From the NCBI RefSeq assembly GCF_021271205.1, contig NZ_JAIWKS010000004.1, positions 434,001-498,000 on the forward strand: 64,000 bases of DNA, in the 5' to 3' direction. Position 1 is the stretch's first letter, and each line of letters starts with the position of its first letter. A program made the position numbers and the translations under genes. This document shows positions 26,597 through 34,228 of this stretch, piece after piece. The notes beneath the pieces were generated by a model. It saw nothing but the letters and a program-made list of their open reading frames with translations. It was not told the origin of the DNA and did no database searches. Origin of the DNA: Pseudomonas uvaldensis (lineage in GTDB: Bacteria; Pseudomonadota; Gammaproteobacteria; Pseudomonadales; Pseudomonadaceae).

Positions 26597-27457
26597 TCAG
26601 CGCTCGGTGTCTACCACCACCGTACACGTCATACCCGCCGCCAACAGCACCCCTTCCGGCACTTCATCGAGATGAATCCGCACCGGTACCCGCTGGGCCA
26701 GGCGCACCCAGTTGAAGGTCGGGTTGACGTCGGCCACCAGTTCGCGGCTTGCCGGGTTGTCGCGGTCGTAGATGCCGCGGGAGATGCTTTCCACATGCCC
26801 CTTGAGCACCTCCCCGCTCATCAACTGCAATTGGGCCGAATCGCCGACCCGGACCTTGGGCAGCTTGGTTTCTTCGAAAAAGCCATAGACCCAGAACGAA
26901 TGCATATCCACCACGGCCATCTTCGCTTCGCCGATACGGGCATAGTCGCCCCGGTGCACGTTGAGGTTGGTGACATATCCGTCTACCGCCGCCCGGACTT
27001 CGGTGCGCGACAGGTTCAATTCGGCAGCCTCCAGTTGTGCCTGGGCCTGCTGGTAGTCGGCCAGGGCCGAATCAGCGATATTGCTGGCGTCGTCACGGTT
27101 TTCCCGGGAGATCACCAGGCTGTCCATATCCGCGCGGCGATGGGCGTTGAGCTTGCGCATTTCCCAGGTAGCCTTGCGCGATGCCACCAGTGAACGGGCC
27201 TGCTTGACGGCGATGCGGTAGTGCTCGGGGTCGATGCGCATCAGCAGATCGCCTTTCTTGACCGTCTGGTTGTCACGCACGGGGACCTCCACCACCTCGC
27301 CGCTGACGTCGGCGGCCACGTTGATGATGTCGGCCCGCACCCGGCCATCGCGGGTCCAGGGTGTATTCATGTAATGGACCCACAGGGTACGGCCGATCCA
27401 CAACGCAAGCGCCAGCACCAACAACGTCGCCAACAAGCTGAAGAACTTTTTCATCAC
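26597..27457 (-). CDS. HlyD-family efflux adaptor (AaeA/EmrA-like)
   Basis: A 286-residue membrane-fusion protein with one N-terminal transmembrane anchor (FFSLLATLLVLALALWIGRTL). The split biotinyl-lipoyl domain (VNVAADVSGEVVEVPV-type strands, then VRAAVDGYVTNLNVHRGDY near residue 160) is interrupted by a coiled-coil hairpin (about residues 80-150, NIADSALADYQQAQAQLEAAE). A beta-barrel ends with LLAAGMTCTVVVDTE. With the DUF1656 protein and FUSC pump upstream it forms the AaeXAB arrangement, which exports aromatic acids in E. coli. The substrate here is not known. Confidence 0.87.
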   Translation of the reverse strand: MMKKFFSLLATLLVLALALWIGRTLWVHYMNTPWTRDGRVRADIINVAADVSGEVVEVPVRDNQTVKKGDLLMRIDPEHYRIAVKQARSLVASRKATWEMRKLNAHRRADMDSLVISRENRDDASNIADSALADYQQAQAQLEAAELNLSRTEVRAAVDGYVTNLNVHRGDYARIGEAKMAVVDMHSFWVYGFFEETKLPKVRVGDSAQLQLMSGEVLKGHVESISRGIYDRDNPASRELVADVNPTFNWVRLAQRVPVRIHLDEVPEGVLLAAGMTCTVVVDTER

Positions 27458-27464
27458 ATCGATC

Positions 27465-27665
27465 TCAACGGTAGACCGTCAGCGCCAGCGCGCCAAACAG
27501 GCAGGTAAACAGACTCAGGCGCAGCAGCGCCGGGTGCCAGAAGAAGCGGTACAGATCCAACCCCGCGAGGAAGCGGTCCAAGGCCCAGGCCAACGCGGCG
27601 GCGATGAAAAACATCAGGGTCATGGTGGGCATGTACACGCCATGGAAGGCGATTTCACGGGGCAT
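27465..27665 (-). CDS. DUF1656 small membrane protein (AaeX-like)
   Basis: A 66-residue protein with two predicted helices (MTLMFFIAAALAWALDRFL and RLSLFTCLFGALALTVY) and the family's N-terminal IAFHGVYMPT block. DUF1656 proteins are found almost only between FUSC-type pump and HlyD adaptor genes, as here. It lies 2 bp after the FUSC gene and 7 bp before the adaptor, so all are one transcript. The role is unknown; possibly assembly of the pump. Confidence 0.85.
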   Translation of the reverse strand: MPREIAFHGVYMPTMTLMFFIAAALAWALDRFLAGLDLYRFFWHPALLRLSLFTCLFGALALTVYR

Positions 27666-27667
27666 GT

Positions 27668-29830
27668 TCAGGGTCCTGGGGCAGCGAATGGCGATTGCGG
27701 GTCAAGCAACGAAGTGCGGATGAAATGCAGGTAGCTCTTCACTCGGCGCAGGGCCGACGTGTCGAAGTGCGGGGCGAAAGGTTCATCGGTCGCCTGGACG
27801 CGGCCGATGGCCTGGTCCACGGCCACCAGGGCACGCTCCAGATTGTGCTGTCCAGGCTGACGGAACAGCCGCACCAGCGACCGTCCCATCACGCGGATCG
27901 CCTGGCGCCACGGCTGGCTTTCGGCATAGGCCGGATGCACCGGCAGGATCGCTTGCTCCTTGCGTAATTCGATGATCGCGTGCCCGACCTCCAGCACCAC
28001 CAGCATCCAGCGCAGCAAGTCCCGCTGCACCTGAGGCTGCCCCGCTGCCAGCCCATAGGCCTGGTGCAGCAGATCCCGGGTGCGGCTTTCGAAGCCCGAT
28101 GCCAGCCCCTTGAGCCTTCCGCTGATGGCGAACACCACCTGCTCGCGCAGATCCTGTTCGAGCCGGCGCCACAGCCAGCGGCTGTTGGGCGGCAGGATGA
28201 TCGCCCCGGCGGCGGCACACACCAGCATGCCGAGAATCATTGCGAGGTAATCGTTGATGAAGGTGTAGGGGTCGTACACCGTCAGGTTGTCCGGCACCGA
28301 GCCGGTGCAGAAAAAAATAAGCAACCCCAACCCGACCCCGGCGTATTTCGGCCGCGAGCTGAGAAACGAGCCGAACATGATCACTGGCGCCAGCATCACG
28401 CAAAGCAAGGGAAAGCCATCGATCAGCGGGAAGATGAAAAACATCTCGACGAAACCGACCAGCGCGCCGAACAAGGTGCCACATGCCATCTGGAACGCCA
28501 TGCGCTTGGGGTTCGGCGTCGCTGCGGACAAGCCCACAGTGGCCGCGGCAATCATGGTCATGGTCGCGCCGCTCGGCCACGCCGTGGCGACCCAGTAACT
28601 GCCCAGCACCAACAGAATGAACGCGGCGCGAAATCCCGACGCCGCAGCCGCCAGCCAGTTGGTCTGGGGCACGAACGGCTCGTCCCAGCGCTCCCGTTCG
28701 TGGCGGTGGTCGGCCAACGAGGCATGAGTCAGTGCGTAGCCGTGCAGGTCGTCGACAAAGCGATAGAGCAACTCGTAGGCGGTGTGGAAGTCCAGCTGTT
28801 GCGCGTCGCTGGGTTGAGTGTCCTGGAACGACGCCCGCAGTCGCCGCACCTGGGCCGGCAGCGCGGCTTTGTACTCGGCCAGCGCCGCCCCCAGGCGCGC
28901 CGCATCGGCGTCGGTCAGCCCCCGGTTACTGAAACCGTCGAGCAACTCGGCCAAGGTGTACAAACCGGGTTTGATGGCGTTGACGACGTGGTCCGCCGCG
29001 CTACCGCGCAGACGTTCAAGCAACTGGTGCAAGGCGTTGAAGCGCGTGGTGATGCCCATGAACTCGCTGTTCAGGCGACTGAGCCGACCGTTGCGCCGAC
29101 GCATGTGCGGGTCTTCGAATACGGTGACGCTGCGCAGGCTTTCAAGCCCCACCGCCTCGGCGATGAAGCGCACGTTGCCGGCCTCGAACGCCTCCCGCCG
29201 GCTCCGTCCGCGCAACCCGTCGGTGACGAACAGGGCGAACACCCCGAAGCGCTGGTACAGAGCGTTGCGCATCGCGGCACTGGCGGTTTGCGGCAGGATC
29301 GCGGCACTGACCAGGGTGGAACAGAGAATGCCCAGGGAAATTTCCAGCACTCGCCAGACCGCCGCCATGAAGGCACCTTCCGGATGGGCCAGCGCTGGCA
29401 GGCCGATCATCGCTGCGGTGTAACCGGCCAGTACGAAACCGTAGGCCTTGAAATTGCGCGAACGTGTCGCTCCCGCCGTACAGAAACCGACCCAGATCGT
29501 CAGGCAACCCAGAAACCATTCTGTGTTTTGAGCAAACAATGCGATCAACGCCACCATCACCGCCGAACCGGCCAGGGTCCCGAGGAAGCGGTAGAAGCTT
29601 TTGGCGAACACCTGGCCGCTCTGGGGCTGCATGACAATGAACACGGTGATCATGGCTGTGCGCGGCTGCGGCAGTTCCAGGCGCATCGCCAGCCACAGCG
29701 TCAGGAAGGCGGCTGACAGTACCTTGAACATGTAGACCCACGTCACGCCGTCGCTGCGGACCCAGTCGAAAAAACCGCGGCGCCATTCGAGCCGGTACAG
29801 CCAGCGCCAGGGAGCAAGCAAGAACGTCAT
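27668..29830 (-). CDS. FUSC-family transporter (AaeB/YccS-like aromatic acid exporter)
   Basis: A 720-residue inner-membrane protein with two repeats of a five- to six-helix bundle (about residues 25-175 and 370-515), each followed by a cytoplasmic alpha-helical domain, the FUSC layout. Markers include MITVFIVMQPQSGQVFAKSF near residue 62 and its counterpart TMIAAATVGLSAATPNPKR near 420. The start at 29830 (MTFLLAPWRWLYRLEWRRG) matches family N-termini; the frame is open further upstream but overlaps the preceding gene. It is co-transcribed with an outer-membrane channel, DUF1656 and an adaptor, making a complete tripartite system. Confidence 0.9.
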   Translation of the reverse strand: MTFLLAPWRWLYRLEWRRGFFDWVRSDGVTWVYMFKVLSAAFLTLWLAMRLELPQPRTAMITVFIVMQPQSGQVFAKSFYRFLGTLAGSAVMVALIALFAQNTEWFLGCLTIWVGFCTAGATRSRNFKAYGFVLAGYTAAMIGLPALAHPEGAFMAAVWRVLEISLGILCSTLVSAAILPQTASAAMRNALYQRFGVFALFVTDGLRGRSRREAFEAGNVRFIAEAVGLESLRSVTVFEDPHMRRRNGRLSRLNSEFMGITTRFNALHQLLERLRGSAADHVVNAIKPGLYTLAELLDGFSNRGLTDADAARLGAALAEYKAALPAQVRRLRASFQDTQPSDAQQLDFHTAYELLYRFVDDLHGYALTHASLADHRHERERWDEPFVPQTNWLAAAASGFRAAFILLVLGSYWVATAWPSGATMTMIAAATVGLSAATPNPKRMAFQMACGTLFGALVGFVEMFFIFPLIDGFPLLCVMLAPVIMFGSFLSSRPKYAGVGLGLLIFFCTGSVPDNLTVYDPYTFINDYLAMILGMLVCAAAGAIILPPNSRWLWRRLEQDLREQVVFAISGRLKGLASGFESRTRDLLHQAYGLAAGQPQVQRDLLRWMLVVLEVGHAIIELRKEQAILPVHPAYAESQPWRQAIRVMGRSLVRLFRQPGQHNLERALVAVDQAIGRVQATDEPFAPHFDTSALRRVKSYLHFIRTSLLDPQSPFAAPGP

Positions 29831-29840
29831 CGGCACAGAC

Positions 29841-31319
29841 TCAATGATCGAGGGCAGACAGGACGGCCGGCACGTCGCCGCCCGCCTCCAGCCCGCCACC
29901 CAGCGCCGTCACGAGGTCCGCATGGGCACTCAGGCGCGCCGCCTCGATCTGCTGCTGCACTTGTTGCTGTTTGAACAACAGACTCTGGGCGTTGAGTACG
30001 TTGAGGTAGTCCGTCAATCCGCGTTGGAAGGCCACCAATGAAATGTCGTACGTACGCTGGGCGGCGGCCACCGATTCGGCGGCGAAGGCCTGTTGCTTGT
30101 CCATGGATTGGCGACGGATCAATTGATCTGAAATGCTCTTGAGCGCATTCACCAGGGTCTGGTTGTAATGCGCGACCGCGGCGTCATAACCGGCCGCCGC
30201 CTCACCCAACTGCGAACGCAGGCGGCCACCGTCGAAAATCGGCAATGAGATCGCCGGTCCGGCACTGTAGGTCAGCTTCTTGCCAGTCAGAAACTCCAGC
30301 GCGCCACCGCCGGTCGCCATATAGCCGATGCTGCCCACCAGATCGACGTTGGGATAGAAACCGGCACGCGCCACATCGATACCCCGGGCCTGGGCTGCCA
30401 CTTGCCAACGTCCGGCAACCACGTCCGGACGCTGGCCAAGCAGTTCGGCGGGCAATGCCGAGGGCAACTTCAACGGTGCGCCGAGGGCCAGGGTCGGCCG
30501 TTGCAACCGCGCCCCCTCCCCCGGTCCCTTGCCCGCCAGCGCCGCCAGCTGATTGCGGCTCAAGGCAATGGCTTCGTCGAGGGCGTCGAGTTGACGATGG
30601 GTTTCAGGCAGTGGCGCCTGGGCCTGGCTGACCTCGAAGTGAGTGCCGATGCCACCGTCCAGGCGCTTTTGCGCCAGGTCGAGAATCTGCTCCTGCTGAC
30701 GCAGCGTCGCCGCGACGATATCGCGCTGGGCATAGTGCAGCGAAAACTGGATGTAGGCCTGCACGATGTTGTTCTGCAACTCCAGCTGCGCCTGGCGCCC
30801 TTGCGCCACGCTCATGTGCGCCAGATCCACGGCCCGCTCACTGGCGTTGCGTTCGCGGCCCCAGAGATCCAGGGCATAGCTCAGGCCCAGGCCCGCGTTA
30901 TTGTCCCACGTGGTGGTATTAGCCAGCTCGCCGGGTCCATAGAACTGATCGGTGGGCCAGTTGTGGCGCCTGAGCGTCGTGTCAGCGTTGACTTGCAACG
31001 ACTCGGCCGCCTCGGCCATGCCGGCCAGAGCCTTGGCCTGACGCACCCGGGCTGCCGCCATGGCGAGGGTCGGGCTGTCTTGCACGGCCAGGTCGATCCA
31101 ACGATCCAGTTGCGGATCGCCATAGGCTGTCCACCATTGACGGATGGGCCAGTGAGCGTCGTAGGCAGCCTCGCGGATCGCGGCGTCAGTGGCCAGTTGA
31201 TTGGCCGGCAACGCCTTGTCTTGCGGCGCAATCCCTCCTGTCCCGATGCAACCGCTGATGGCTGACGTCAAAACCCAAACACTGAGAGTCTTCAGCTCTC
31301 TGCTGATGCAACGCGGCAC
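29841..31319 (-). CDS. NodT-family outer-membrane efflux lipoprotein
   Basis: A TolC-like channel of about 492 residues that would complete the tripartite pump with the FUSC and HlyD genes downstream. A lipobox occurs in LTSAISGC; the duplicated OEP domain shows SPTLAMAAARVRQAKAL, GLSYALDLWGRERNA, LLGQRPDVVAGRWQVAAQ and the closing YLNVLNAQSLLFKQQQ. The open frame extends to 31466, but that part contains a REP-like sequence and has no signal character. I therefore prefer the GTG at 31319, with AGGA about 11 bases upstream. The start is uncertain by several codons. Confidence 0.85.
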   Translation of the reverse strand: MPRCISRELKTLSVWVLTSAISGCIGTGGIAPQDKALPANQLATDAAIREAAYDAHWPIRQWWTAYGDPQLDRWIDLAVQDSPTLAMAAARVRQAKALAGMAEAAESLQVNADTTLRRHNWPTDQFYGPGELANTTTWDNNAGLGLSYALDLWGRERNASERAVDLAHMSVAQGRQAQLELQNNIVQAYIQFSLHYAQRDIVAATLRQQEQILDLAQKRLDGGIGTHFEVSQAQAPLPETHRQLDALDEAIALSRNQLAALAGKGPGEGARLQRPTLALGAPLKLPSALPAELLGQRPDVVAGRWQVAAQARGIDVARAGFYPNVDLVGSIGYMATGGGALEFLTGKKLTYSAGPAISLPIFDGGRLRSQLGEAAAGYDAAVAHYNQTLVNALKSISDQLIRRQSMDKQQAFAAESVAAAQRTYDISLVAFQRGLTDYLNVLNAQSLLFKQQQVQQQIEAARLSAHADLVTALGGGLEAGGDVPAVLSALDH

Positions 31320-31385
31320 TTGCGACAATTTCCTGAGGTGGGCACGGGGAGGTGATGAGCGTGCTTGCCTGTTAACACAATCCTG

Positions 31386-31407
31386 CGCGAGCAGGCTCGC
31401 TCCCACA
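31386..31407. repeat. Single REP half-site upstream of the efflux operon
   Basis: GCGCGAGCAGGCTCGCTCCCAC matches one arm of the REPINs elsewhere in the window, but no inverted partner follows. It lies in the divergent efflux-operon/LysR intergenic region, which is unusual because REPs usually lie at gene 3' ends. Confidence 0.7.
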
Positions 31408-31585
31408 AAAGTCAGCGCTAGACAGGTCACGACTGCAATGCCGGCAATTCTAGGTACGCCACTCACCGGCGATAAGCCGACCTTTCTGCGATTCTTTGTT
31501 ACCGTTAACGCGATAATCCATAAGTCGGGGTCCCGTAGCGCTGTAACTTCGTGTCACAATTTGCCACCTCTCAAGAGAACCGTTC

Positions 31586-32554
31586 ATGGACACTTTGCAA
31601 AACATGCGTGCGTTCTGCTGTGTTGCCGAAGCCGGCAGTTTCACCGCCGCCGCCGTGCAACTCGACACCACCACAGCCAACGTCTCGCGTGCGGTTTCCA
31701 ATCTGGAAGCCCATCTGCAAACCCGCCTGCTCAACCGCACCACCCGTCGTATCGCCCTGACCGAAGCCGGCAAGCGCTATCTGCTGCGCTGCGAGCAGAT
31801 CCTGGCCTACGTCGAAGAGGCCGAAGCCGAGGCCAGCGATGCCCACGCTCGCCCGGCCGGACAGTTGAAGGTCCACACCATGACCGGCATCGGCCAGCAT
31901 TTCGTCATCGATGCCATCGCCCGTTATCGAAAGACCCATCCGGACGTGACCTTCGACCTGACCCTGGCCAACCGGGTGCCGGACATCCTCGACGAGGGTT
32001 ACGACGTCTCCATCGTACTGGCCAGTGAACTGCCGGATTCAGGCTTCGTCTCCCAACGCCTGGGCATCACCTACAGCATCGTGTGTGCCTCGCCCGCCTA
32101 CGTGAAAGCCAACGGCTGCCCGCAGAAGCCCGGCGAGTTGCTCAATCACGCCTGCCTGCGCCTGGTCAGCCCGGTCATCCCGCTGGAGAAATGGGTGTTC
32201 GATGGTCCGGAAGGCCAGGAGATGGTTACGATCAACCAGTCGCCGTTCCTGGTGAACTCCGCCGACGCCATGAAAACCGCCATCACCAGCGGAATGGGGG
32301 TGGGGGTACTGCCGGTCTACGCGGCCATCGAAGGCCTGCGCAACGGCACCTTGGTGCGGGTGATGCCCAATTACCGTTCCCAGGAACTGAACCTCTACGC
32401 CATCTACCCTTCGCGCCAGTACCTGGATGCGAAGATCAAGACTTGGGTGGAGTATCTGCGAGGCTCGCTGCCGGAAATCCTCACGGCGCATCAGGCCGAG
32501 CTGACAGCGTATGAGTTGAGCGGCAGTCTGACCGGGGCACGGGTCACGGGTTGA
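31586..32554 (+). CDS. LysR-family transcriptional regulator (AaeR-like)
   Basis: A 322-residue regulator with an N-terminal winged helix (MDTLQNMRAFCCVAEAGSF, then LDTTTANVSRAVSNLEAHL, residues about 1-60) and a LysR substrate-binding domain from about residue 90. It is divergent from the FUSC efflux operon, which starts 266 bp away, the usual place for a LysR activator that senses the pump substrate. The subfamily resembles AaeR/DmlR-like regulators. Control of the operon is inference; any LysR box would lie in 31320-31585. Confidence 0.9.
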   Translation: MDTLQNMRAFCCVAEAGSFTAAAVQLDTTTANVSRAVSNLEAHLQTRLLNRTTRRIALTEAGKRYLLRCEQILAYVEEAEAEASDAHARPAGQLKVHTMTGIGQHFVIDAIARYRKTHPDVTFDLTLANRVPDILDEGYDVSIVLASELPDSGFVSQRLGITYSIVCASPAYVKANGCPQKPGELLNHACLRLVSPVIPLEKWVFDGPEGQEMVTINQSPFLVNSADAMKTAITSGMGVGVLPVYAAIEGLRNGTLVRVMPNYRSQELNLYAIYPSRQYLDAKIKTWVEYLRGSLPEILTAHQAELTAYELSGSLTGARVTG

Positions 32555-32587
32555 AGTCGTCAGCCCGCGCCCCTGGCGGGCGGCTGC

Positions 32588-32833
32588 TCAGCGCTTGCCC
32601 ATGGAGCGACGTGTGCCGGGAGGCGCAGCGCCCGGGGTCTTGGCATGGCCATCTTTCACGCCGTTCCTGTACCACGGCAATTGGCCGGTCCCTTTGGCAG
32701 CAGCCAGTTCGCCGGGCTTGAAGGGAAATTTGAACGGCGCAATTGTCGCCTTGGCCTCCCCTGTGTCGGCCGGCCGTGCAGCCTGGTCACCGTTTGGAAG
32801 TTCATCCGTGGGCGCAGAAGTCGGGGAAGTCAT
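32588..32833 (-). CDS. Small proline-rich hypothetical protein
   Basis: An 81-residue protein with no family I recognise. It is low-complexity and rich in Pro, Ala, Lys and Gly (SPTSAPTDELPNGDQAA, then FKFPFKPGELAAAKGTG and a basic tail PPGTRRSMGKR), so it is probably disordered. No signal peptide or membrane helix is visible. GGAG 8 bases before the ATG supports translation from 32833. It lies convergent to the LysR gene and is probably monocistronic. Confidence 0.6.
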   Translation of the reverse strand: MTSPTSAPTDELPNGDQAARPADTGEAKATIAPFKFPFKPGELAAAKGTGQLPWYRNGVKDGHAKTPGAAPPGTRRSMGKR

Positions 32834-33070
32834 GTCGAAAGCTCCGGGCAATGCATGCAAGCCGGGCCCGGTGAGCGGGCCACGAAAGGTGCCAGTATAC
32901 CTGCCCGCTCCGGCGGTGCGTTGGGCAGATGACTTCCTGTGGCGACTCCTCTGACAATGTTAAGGGACAAAACTGACACGCCCGTCAGTTAGCCGTCACC
33001 TTCCTGACCGTCTCGCAACGCTATATAAGAAACATAAAAATTCCTTCGTCCGAACCGGCCTTCCCTATTC

Positions 33071-34228
33071 ATGCACATCCAGAAAAAAACCGTCCTGCTT
33101 GTCGCACTGCTGGCCGCCCTGGCGACCCTCGTCCTCTGGTTTGCCATGAAACCCGTCACCACCCCGCCGGGCGCTCCCGCCGCCGTTCCGGTTCGTGTGG
33201 TCAGCGTGCAACAGAAGGACGTACCCCGCTTCGTCAGCGGCATCGGCACGGTGCTGTCCCTGCACAGCGTGGTGATCCGTCCACAAATCGACGGCATCCT
33301 GACCCGCTTGCTGGTCAAGGAGGGGCAACGGGTACAAAAGGGCGACCTGCTGGCGACCATCGACGACCGCTCCATCCGCGCCAGCCTCGACCAGGCCCGG
33401 GCCCAGCTCGGCGAAAGCCAGGCGCAGCTGGCGGTGGCCCAGGTCAATCTCAAGCGCTACAAGGCATTGAGCGTCGACGACGGCGTATCGAAACAGACCT
33501 ACGACCAGCAACAGGCCCTGGTCAATCAGCTCAAGGCCACCGCCCAAGGCAACCAGGCGTCCATCGATGCCGCCGAGGTCCAGTTGTCCTACACCCGGAT
33601 CCGCTCTCCGGTGACCGGGCGCGTCGGCATCCGCAACGTGGACGAAGGCAATTTCCTGCGCACCAGTGATGCCGAAGGCCTGTTCACCGTGACCCAGATC
33701 GATCCGATCGCGGTGGAATTCTCCTTGCCCCAACAGATGCTACCGACGTTGCAACGGCTGATCGCCGCCCCCGAACCGGCCCTGGTCAAGGCTTATATCG
33801 GCGCCGATGCCAACCCGGGCGAATTGTTGGGCGAGGGGCGCCTGAGCCTCATCGACAATCAGATCAACGCCAATACCGGCACCCTGCGGGCCAAGGCCGA
33901 ATTCAACAACGCCGGGCAACGCTTGTGGCCCGGGCAACTGGTCACGCTCAAGATCCAGACCGCCCTCGACAAGGATGCCCTGGTGGTACCGCCCACCGTG
34001 GTCCAGCGTGGACTGGAGCAGCACTTCGTGTACCGGGTCGAGGGCAACAAAGTGCAGAGCGTACCGGTAGAGATGGTCTACCAGGACAGCGACATGCACA
34101 TCATCAAGGGGGTCCACGCCGGTGACCTGTTGGTCAGTGATGGGCAGTCACGGCTCAAGCCGGGAGCCAGCATCCAGGTGCTCAGCGATCCGCCGGCGCT
34201 TGCCAGGACATCGGAGTCGCAGCCATGA
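33071..34228 (+). CDS. RND efflux periplasmic adaptor (MdtA/MexA-like)
   Basis: A 385-residue membrane-fusion protein. It has an N-terminal signal anchor (VLLVALLAALATLVLWFAM) and lipoyl half-motifs SVVIRPQIDGILTRLLVKEG near residue 65 and TRIRSPVTGRVGIRNV near residue 175. A coiled-coil hairpin lies between them and a beta-barrel/membrane-proximal region at 205-375. It lacks a lipobox, so it is anchored by the N-terminal helix. The stop overlaps the pump gene by 4 bp (ATGA). It is the first gene of an adaptor-pump-regulator-kinase operon. Confidence 0.93.
   Translation: MHIQKKTVLLVALLAALATLVLWFAMKPVTTPPGAPAAVPVRVVSVQQKDVPRFVSGIGTVLSLHSVVIRPQIDGILTRLLVKEGQRVQKGDLLATIDDRSIRASLDQARAQLGESQAQLAVAQVNLKRYKALSVDDGVSKQTYDQQQALVNQLKATAQGNQASIDAAEVQLSYTRIRSPVTGRVGIRNVDEGNFLRTSDAEGLFTVTQIDPIAVEFSLPQQMLPTLQRLIAAPEPALVKAYIGADANPGELLGEGRLSLIDNQINANTGTLRAKAEFNNAGQRLWPGQLVTLKIQTALDKDALVVPPTVVQRGLEQHFVYRVEGNKVQSVPVEMVYQDSDMHIIKGVHAGDLLVSDGQSRLKPGASIQVLSDPPALARTSESQP

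Noticed and set aside
26474..26597. A CRISPR-like repeat array from REPIN arms
   Set aside because: The arms are inverted, not direct, repeats and there is only one pair per locus; no cas genes are present.
27980..29716. A 578-codon frame antisense to the FUSC gene
   Set aside because: Low-complexity His/Gln/Arg composition typical of antisense frames, with no start signals.
31320..31466. N-terminal extension of the NodT channel protein
   Set aside because: The extension covers a REP sequence and lacks export-signal features; the lipobox fits a start near 31319.
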